In this document: positions 31,868 through 36,974 of the stretch, piece after piece | How the letters are laid out: the number at the start of each line of letters is the position of its first letter | How positions within the stretch are numbered: the stretch's first letter is position 1 | DNA from: Streptomyces jeddahensis | GTDB taxonomy: Bacteria > Actinomycetota > Actinomycetes > Streptomycetales > Streptomycetaceae | NCBI RefSeq assembly: GCF_001642995.1 | Contig: NZ_LOHS01000017.1 | Span: 1 to 36,974 of the forward strand | Length of the DNA stretch: 36,974 nucleotides | Reading direction: 5' to 3' | The notes under the pieces: model-generated | Database searches by the model: none | Seen by the model: only the letters and a program-made list of their open reading frames with translations | What the model was told of the DNA's origin: nothing | Made by a program: the position numbers and the translations under genes

Positions 31868-32340
31868 CGATGCAGGCGCCAGCGCTCCATCATGGCGTCC
31901 ACCTCCCCCTCCATGAACTCGAAGAAGGCGAGGGTCTCGGCGAGGCGGCGGCCCGCCGGGGTGTCGGCACCCAGGCTGGAGACGCCCTCGCGCAGGGCGT
32001 CCTCCCAGCGCTTGATGAGCGCTTCACGATTGGTGAGGGCCTCGTACCACTGGTCGCTGTGGACCCGGTACCGCTCCCGCCGGGAGCCGGGCTCGCGCTC
32101 GCGGGACACCAGGTGCACCTGCGCGAGGTAGCGCACCGCGCCGGAGACCGCGGCCGGGGACACCTTCAGCCGTTCGCCCAGCTCGGCGGAGGTGAGCGTG
32201 CCCGTGTCGGAGGCGAGCAGCGCGGCGAAGACCCGGGCCGGCATGCGCGGTACGCCCGCCTCGACGAGCTGCGCCGCGAAGTGCTCCACGAACCGCGAGA
32301 CGGTTTCCGGGTCCCGCTCCACCCCAGCCGTATCCGTCAT
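31843..32340 (-). CDS. MarR/GbsR-type transcriptional regulator of the ABC exporter
   Basis: A 165-aa winged-helix protein. The helix-turn-helix is LTSAELGERLKVSPAAVSGAVRYL with wing VSREREPGSRRERYRV, and a long C-terminal helix provides dimerisation (GRRLAETLAFFEFMEGEVDAMMERW). This is the GbsR-like type often paired with ABC-2 exporters. It is divergent from the ATP-binding subunit; a perfect 16-bp palindrome lies between the two starts. Auto-repression and repression of the exporter are likely. The C-terminal codons lie in a recent tandem duplication. Confidence 0.9.
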   Translation of the reverse strand: MTDTAGVERDPETVSRFVEHFAAQLVEAGVPRMPARVFAALLASDTGTLTSAELGERLKVSPAAVSGAVRYLAQVHLVSREREPGSRRERYRVHSDQWYEALTNREALIKRWEDALREGVSSLGADTPAGRRLAETLAFFEFMEGEVDAMMERWRLHRDRTFGSG

Positions 32341-32378
32341 GTCCTGATCATCTCCCTGCTCCCCACTCCCCGGCCGAG

Positions 32379-32425
32379 TTTATACGGTTTCTTAACTTCA
32401 CAAATTTGTGAACATCTCGTAGCTT
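32379..32425. promoter_or_regulatory. Divergent promoters with shared palindromic operator
   Basis: TTCACAAATTTGTGAA (32397-32412) is a perfect 16-bp palindrome. For the exporter (plus), -10 TAGCTT (32420-32425) lies 7 nt before the ATG at 32433 (leaderless), so the operator falls in the -35 and spacer region. For the regulator (minus), -10 TATAAA (plus 32379-32384) places the operator over its -35. A dimer bound there would block both promoters. Confidence 0.75.
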
Positions 32426-32432
32426 CTGAAGC

Positions 32433-33350
32433 ATGACGAAGGCGATCACTGTCTCGGGCCTGCACAAGACGTTCGGCAGGACCCGCGCGCTGGACGGCCT
32501 CGACCTGGACGTCGAGACCGGTGAGGTCCACGGCTTCCTCGGTCCCAACGGCGCGGGGAAGTCCACCACCATCCGCGTCCTCCTCGGGCTGCTGCGCGCG
32601 GACTCCGGCGCCACACAGATGCTCGGCATGGACCCCTGGTCCGACGCGGTCGAGCTCCACCGCCGCGTCGCCTACGTCCCGGGCGACGTCACCCTGTGGC
32701 GGAACCTCAGCGGCGGCGAGGTCATCGACCTCTACGGGCGGCTGCGCGGAGGACTCGACAAGGCGCGGCGCGCGGACCTCATCGAGCGGTTCGAGCTCGA
32801 CCCGACGAAGAAGGGCCGCACCTACTCCAAGGGCAACCGGCAGAAGGTCGCCCTGGTCGCCGCCTTCGCCTCCGACGTGGACCTGCTGATCCTGGACGAG
32901 CCGACCTCCGGGCTCGACCCACTCATGGAGGAGGTCTTCCAGAACTGCGTCGCCGAGGAACGCGCGCGCGGGCGGACCGTCCTGCTCTCCAGCCATGTGC
33001 TCAGCGAGGTCGAGGCGCTCTGCGACCGCGTGAGCATCATCCGCAAGGGCCGGACAGTCGAGTCGGGCTCGCTCGCGGACCTCAGGCATCTGACGCGTAC
33101 GAGCGTGACGGCCGAACTCGCCGGTCCACCGAACGGGCTCTCGCACCTGCCGGGCGTGCACGACCTCGACGTACAGGGCCATCGGGTCAGGCTGCAGGTC
33201 GAGACCGACAAGCTCGACGCCGTGCTGCGGTCGCTGACGGAGTCGGGCGTGCGGTCGCTGACCTCGACGCCGCCCACGCTGGAGGAGCTGTTCCTGCGCC
33301 ACTACCAGGACGACGTACTGACGGGCGAGGAAGAGGCGGTGGCCCGATGA
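32433..33350 (+). CDS. ABC exporter ATP-binding subunit (DrrA-like)
   Basis: A 305-aa ATPase. Walker A is GPNGAGKST (37-45). The Q-loop region reads YVPGDVTLW, without the usual glutamine, as is common in DrrA-like actinobacterial exporters. The signature YSKGNRQKV (132-140) replaces LSGGQ, Walker B is [13 protein letters not shown] (152-164), and the switch is [13 protein letters not shown]-terminal extension (about 220-300) ends LEELFLRHY. Its stop overlaps the permease start (ATGA). Probably exports a hydrophobic or antibiotic-like compound. Confidence 0.95.
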   Translation: MTKAITVSGLHKTFGRTRALDGLDLDVETGEVHGFLGPNGAGKSTTIRVLLGLLRADSGATQMLGMDPWSDAVELHRRVAYVPGDVTLWRNLSGGEVIDLYGRLRGGLDKARRADLIERFELDPTKKGRTYSKGNRQKVALVAAFASDVDLLILDEPTSGLDPLMEEVFQNCVAEERARGRTVLLSSHVLSEVEALCDRVSIIRKGRTVESGSLADLRHLTRTSVTAELAGPPNGLSHLPGVHDLDVQGHRVRLQVETDKLDAVLRSLTESGVRSLTSTPPTLEELFLRHYQDDVLTGEEEAVAR

Positions 33351-34963
33351 CCGCCGTGACCGCACCACGGTTCGCGGTCCGTGCGAGCGGGACGCGTCCG
33401 CTGGCCGGCGCGGGCACCCTCCTGAGGCTCGCCCTGCGCCGCGACCGGGTCATGATGCCGGTGTGGGTGGCCGTGGTCGTCCTGATGGTCGTCAGCGGCG
33501 TCTCGTCCATCGGGCAGCTCTACGACACGACCGCCAAGCGGGCGGAGCTCGCCGCGGACATGACCGCCAACGGCTCGATGCGCGCGATGTACGGGCCGGT
33601 GTTCGGGGACTCGCTCGGGGCGATCGTCACCTGGCGGTTCGGCGGCTTCGCGGCCGTCCTGGCAGCGGTGATGAGCCTGATGATCGTCGTCCGGCACACC
33701 CGGGAGGAAGAGGAGACCGGCCGCCACGAACTGCTGGCCTCCGCCGTGGTGGGCCGCAGGGCACCGCTGACGGCCGCACTGCTCGCGGCACTGGTGGCCA
33801 ACACGGCGGTGGCTCTGCTCATCACCGCCGGGCTGTCCGGTCAGGGCACGGCGGGGGCTCTCGCGCTGGGCCTGGCCATCGGCGGCATCGGCATGCTCTT
33901 CGCGGGCATGGCGGCGATCATGGCGCAGCTCACCGAGAGCGCCCGGTTCGCCAGGGGGCTCACGGCGGCCGTGCTCGGCGCCGCCTTCCTGCTGAGGGCC
34001 ACCGGCGACTCCGCGAGCGACGACGGCTCGTCCGTACTGACCTGGCTTTCGCCGCTCGGCTGGGCCGAGAACGCCCGGCCGTACGCGGACGAGCGCTGGT
34101 GGGTGCTGGCGCTGCTAGCGGCGGCCGTCGTGATCCAGTTGGCCATCGGCTACGTCCTCACCGAGCGGCGCGATGCCGGTATGAGCTTCCTGCCGACCCG
34201 GCCGGGCCCGGCCGAGGGCCGGATCTCCACCGCGGCCGGACTGGCCTGGCGGCTGCAGCGCGGCAGCGTCGTCAGCTGGGGCACCGGCTTCCTGCTCGCG
34301 GGGCTCGTCTTCGGCGGGATGACGGAAGGCGCTGCCGACCTGGTCGGCGACAACGAGGACGCCCGCGAGATCTTCGAGCGCATGGGCGGCCAGGCGGGCC
34401 TGACCGACGCGTTCCTCGCCGCGATGGTCGGCATGCTCGGCATGGTCGCCGCGCTGTACGTGGTGCAGTCCGTGCTGCGGCTGAGCGCCGAGGAGACCTC
34501 CGGGCGCGCCGAACCGGTACTGGCGAACGCGGTCGGCCGACTGCGCTGGGCGAGCGGCCATCTGCTCATCGCCTTCGGCGGCGCGGTGCTCGTCATGCTG
34601 CTGGGGGGCCTGGGTCTGGCACTCGGATACGGCAAGGAGTTCGGCCCGGTCCTCGGCGCGTCCCTCGTCCAGGTCCCGGCGATCTGGACGCTCGGCGCGC
34701 TCGCCCTGTTCCTGTACGGCATGTTCCCGAAGGCATCGGTGGCGGCGGGCTGGGCGGCCTCGGGCCTGGCACTCGCCCTCGGCTGGATCGGCCCGGCGCT
34801 CGACATCCCCCAAGCCGTGATGAACGTGTCGCCGTTCGGGCATCTGCCGAAGCTGCCGGGGCCGGAGATGGCGTGGACGCCGGTGGTGGTGCTGGCGGTG
34901 GTCGCGGCGGGGCTCGCCGCTGCGGGGATGACCGGGTTGCGGCGGCGGGACGTGACCACCTGA
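33347..34963 (+). CDS. ABC-2 type exporter permease, 12-TM double-length
   Basis: A 538-aa membrane protein made of two similar halves, each with about six helices. Half 1 includes [14 protein letters not shown] and [19 protein letters not shown]; half 2 includes [16 protein letters not shown] and [19 protein letters not shown]. The repeated EExxGRxExLxAxxVGR motif is typical of actinobacterial polyketide/antibiotic exporter permeases. The ATG at 33347 overlaps the ATPase stop. With the ATPase it forms one transporter under the divergent MarR/GbsR regulator. Confidence 0.93.
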   Translation: MTAVTAPRFAVRASGTRPLAGAGTLLRLALRRDRVMMPVWVAVVVLMVVSGVSSIGQLYDTTAKRAELAADMTANGSMRAMYGPVFGDSLGAIVTWRFGGFAAVLAAVMSLMIVVRHTREEEETGRHELLASAVVGRRAPLTAALLAALVANTAVALLITAGLSGQGTAGALALGLAIGGIGMLFAGMAAIMAQLTESARFARGLTAAVLGAAFLLRATGDSASDDGSSVLTWLSPLGWAENARPYADERWWVLALLAAAVVIQLAIGYVLTERRDAGMSFLPTRPGPAEGRISTAAGLAWRLQRGSVVSWGTGFLLAGLVFGGMTEGAADLVGDNEDAREIFERMGGQAGLTDAFLAAMVGMLGMVAALYVVQSVLRLSAEETSGRAEPVLANAVGRLRWASGHLLIAFGGAVLVMLLGGLGLALGYGKEFGPVLGASLVQVPAIWTLGALALFLYGMFPKASVAAGWAASGLALALGWIGPALDIPQAVMNVSPFGHLPKLPGPEMAWTPVVVLAVVAAGLAAAGMTGLRRRDVTT

Positions 34964-34979
34964 CGGTGTCCGACGGGGT

Positions 34980-35016
34980 ACGGCGCTCCGGACGCGGGCG
35001 AAGTCCGGGGCGCCGT
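34980..35016. terminator. Bidirectional hairpin between exporter and Uma2 gene
   Basis: ACGGCGC-t-CCGGAC pairs with GTCCGG-g-GCGCCGT around a 9-nt loop: a 13-bp stem with one mismatch, 17 nt after the permease stop. A second repeat, CGTGC/GCACG, follows at 35018-35040. Confidence 0.75.
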
Positions 35017-35030
35017 CACGTGCTGCGGTG

Positions 35031-35639
35031 TCAGCGCACGTAGTTCTTGAGGATCTCCGTGTCGAGTTCGATGCCCACGGGAACCGGGATGGCGACCTTC
35101 TCACCGAACTTCACTGTGTGAGTGTCGCGGTAGCCACCGTCCTCCCGGTCGGGGTGGCTGTGCACTGTGACCGTGCAGGAGTCCCGGTCGATCAGCAGGT
35201 ACACGGGAATTCCAGCCGCTCCGTACGCCAGCGGTTTCTCGTGCCGGTCCCGCTGGTCGGTGTCAGCGTCATACGACGTGACCTCGACCGTCATCAGCAC
35301 TCCCTCGGGATCGGCCCACTCCCCCCGCCCAGCGAAGGTGCCTCTGGGAGCCAGAGAGCCGTCAGGGCGGGCACGGCCTCCGCGGTATTTCTCCACCTTC
35401 AGCCCTTGCTCACCGCTGTACAGAGCCCAGCCCGGCTGGTGCTGCATGCAGATCGCCCGCAACCATTCGATGATCTCGTTGTGATCTCCGTCCGCCACCT
35501 TCTTGACCCCGATCCGTCCGCCGATGAACTCGAACCTGACGGCGTCGTCGGTCTCCTTGGCCGCGATCACGGCGATCCTCTCGAACTCCTCCACCGACAT
35601 CTGGGACGTCCGAGACATGCGCTCTGCCATAACCGTCAT
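35031..35639 (-). CDS. Uma2 family (DUF820) PD-(D/E)XK nuclease-like protein
   Basis: A 202-aa protein. The Uma2 fold is seen from MSVEEFERIAVIA, FEFIGGRIGVKKVADGDHNEI, ARPDGSLAP (the PD acid), VLMTVEVTS (the E-x-x site) and RHEKPLAYGAAGIPVYLLID, then a short beta tail. Most members are of unknown role; the fold is that of restriction-like nucleases and these genes are highly duplicated in actinobacteria. The start at 35639 has AAGGAGG 5 nt upstream, a very strong site. Confidence 0.88.
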   Translation of the reverse strand: MTVMAERMSRTSQMSVEEFERIAVIAAKETDDAVRFEFIGGRIGVKKVADGDHNEIIEWLRAICMQHQPGWALYSGEQGLKVEKYRGGRARPDGSLAPRGTFAGRGEWADPEGVLMTVEVTSYDADTDQRDRHEKPLAYGAAGIPVYLLIDRDSCTVTVHSHPDREDGGYRDTHTVKFGEKVAIPVPVGIELDTEILKNYVR

Positions 35640-35726
35640 GGTGCCCTCCTTCGCAGGCGGGCACCAGCTTGCCGAGCCCCGACCGAGCGCCGACCGGATC
35701 CCGCAGCTGGTCAGCCCATCGGGTGA

Positions 35727-36941
35727 TCAGCCGAGCTCGACTTGCAGCTCCTTCAACCCCCGGATGACGAAGCCCGGCTTTTGCTCCGGCTCGGCGGCCA
35801 ACCGGAGCGTCGGCGCCTGGTCGAGCAACGCCCCGAGAGAGGCGGCCAGTTCGATACGGGCGAGCGGGGCGCCGATGCAGTAGTGGATGCCCGCGCTGAA
35901 GGAGATGTGCGGGTTGTCCGTGCGGGACAGGTTCAGGGTGTCGGGGTGGGAGAAGGCGTCCGGGTCGCGGTTGGCGGAGCCGAAGAGCATGGCGATCTCG
36001 GAGCCGCGCGGGATCGTCGTACCGCCTATCTCGATGTCGTCGAGCACCCAGCGCTCGAAGAGCTGGAGCGGGGTGTCGTAGCGGAGCAATTCCTCCACAG
36101 CTGTAGACAGCAGCGAGCGGTCGGCGCGCAGGGCGGCGAGCTGGTCGGGGTGGCGGAAGAGGGCCCACCAGCCGTTGACGGTGGCGTTGACGGTGGCCTC
36201 GTGCCCCGCGTTCAGCAGCAGCACGCACGTGGAGATCATCTCCTGCTCCGTGAGACGGTCCCCCTCGTCGTAGGCGGCGATGAGCCCCGAGATCAGGTCC
36301 TCACCGGGATCCTTGCGCCGCTCGGCGATCAGCTCCCGGAGATACGCAGAGAACTCGACCGACGCCTGAACCGCCCGACGGGCCGTCTCCTCGGGCGGGT
36401 TCAGCTCGTACATCCCGCAGATGTCCGCCGACCAGGGCCGCAGCAGCGGCCGGTCCGCCTCGGGGATGCCGAGCATCTCGGCGATGACGGCGACCGGCAG
36501 CGGTTCGGCGACGGCAGTCAGCAGATCGCCGCCGCCCTCCGCGACCAGCCCGCCGACCAGCCCAGACGCCAGCCGGTGCACATACGGACGCAACTGCTCG
36601 ACGGTACGCGGCGTGAACGCCTTCGACACCAGGCGGCGGATCCGGGTGTGGTCCGGCGGCTCGAGGTCGAGCATCCCGTGGTCGTTGAGCACGTGGAACG
36701 GCTCGTGCTCGGCCGGCGGAGCCTGGCGTCCGAAGTCCTCGTGCGAGAAGCGGTGCTGGTACGTGCGCCCCAGCCGCCGGTCGCGCAGCAGCGCGGCCAC
36801 GTCCGCGTGGAGCGGGACGAGCCACTGGTCGGTGGGCTCGTAGTAGTGCACCCGGCCACGGGCGCGCAGCTCGGCGTAGGCGGGATAGGGGTCGGCGACG
36901 AAGCCGGGCGACCAGGGGTCGAAGAGAAGGGCGGCGTCCAT
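35727..36941 (-). CDS. Cytochrome P450 monooxygenase
   Basis: A 404-aa soluble bacterial class I P450. The I-helix oxygen motif is AGHEAT (245-250), the K-helix is EELLR (283-287), the meander region is near GSANRDPDAF, and the heme-binding loop FSAGIHYCIGAPLARIE has Cys355 as thiolate ligand. The sequence is full length and intact. The frame ends 87 bp before the Uma2 gene on the same strand. No ferredoxin or biosynthetic cluster gene is visible, but the window ends 33 bp upstream. TAGCGT lies 6 nt before the ATG, suggesting a leaderless transcript. Substrate unknown. Confidence 0.96.
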   Translation of the reverse strand: MDAALLFDPWSPGFVADPYPAYAELRARGRVHYYEPTDQWLVPLHADVAALLRDRRLGRTYQHRFSHEDFGRQAPPAEHEPFHVLNDHGMLDLEPPDHTRIRRLVSKAFTPRTVEQLRPYVHRLASGLVGGLVAEGGGDLLTAVAEPLPVAVIAEMLGIPEADRPLLRPWSADICGMYELNPPEETARRAVQASVEFSAYLRELIAERRKDPGEDLISGLIAAYDEGDRLTEQEMISTCVLLLNAGHEATVNATVNGWWALFRHPDQLAALRADRSLLSTAVEELLRYDTPLQLFERWVLDDIEIGGTTIPRGSEIAMLFGSANRDPDAFSHPDTLNLSRTDNPHISFSAGIHYCIGAPLARIELAASLGALLDQAPTLRLAAEPEQKPGFVIRGLKELQVELG

Positions 36942-36974
36942 GCGTGGACGCTAACCGAAAGCGCCGCGGAGCGG

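Noticed and set aside
35031..35639. Uma2 protein as part of a defence island
   Set aside because: Uma2 genes are scattered and abundant in actinobacteria, and none of the neighbours is a defence gene.

Overview
The window is high-GC actinobacterial DNA and reads as a core chromosomal stretch of a Streptomyces-type genome. The clues are strong third-position GC (most reading frames are open antisense to real genes), GTG and TTG starts, apparent leaderless promoters (TANNNT 6-7 nt before the start codon), and a gene set familiar from Streptomyces chromosomes: ask-asd, ECF sigma factor, YbaB-recR-DUF5063, SLATT protein, purA. This assignment rests on recognising families, not on a database search. 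I saw no rRNA, tRNA, CRISPR array, transposase or prophage.

Layout. 185-2571: two translationally coupled CNNM/CBS membrane proteins. 2815-3971: a decayed segment with a 6-pyruvoyl-tetrahydropterin-synthase-like gene frameshifted in a C10 run, a TPR gene remnant and a 7-bp tandem repeat. 3972-5493: a CAAX-type membrane protease converging on a glyoxalase-fold gene. 5494-5740: a repeat-rich divergent region with three DnaA-box-like sites. 5741-8584: S9 peptidase and SURF1. 8651-10533: ECF sigma factor coupled to a one-pass membrane partner. 11036-13428: aspartate pathway (lysC with an internal beta-subunit start, a 10-codon leader, asd). 13712-16369: OmpR-type two-component system convergent with a secreted SnoaL-like protein. 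16610-18439: a thioester-domain surface protein with a LADTG sorting signal. 18626-21455: DUF5063, recR and ybaB, with a divergent SLATT protein. 21668-24706: an unrecognised protein, a GntR regulator and a class III aminotransferase. 24963-29362: a receptor Ser/Thr kinase followed by a PstS-like domain on a two-TM membrane protein. 29435-31754: purA and a degenerate diacylglycerol-kinase-like gene. 31843-34963: a MarR/GbsR regulator divergent from an ABC exporter, with a perfect palindromic operator between them. 35031-36941: Uma2-family protein and cytochrome P450.

The genes do not form one pathway. They are short operons: amino-acid and purine biosynthesis, recombinational repair and nucleoid genes, several envelope-sensing units (ECF sigma plus partner, two-component system, kinase plus substrate-binding protein), and one drug-exporter unit. 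A recurring oddity is short tandem duplication in or next to control regions and exactly across start or stop codons (asd start, kinase stop, MarR stop). The points most worth a second look are the DnaA-box array, the coupled micro-ORF in front of asd, the kinase/substrate-binding-protein pair, the sigma/membrane-partner pair, the thioester adhesin, and the two slippage-prone repeats around the pterin synthase.
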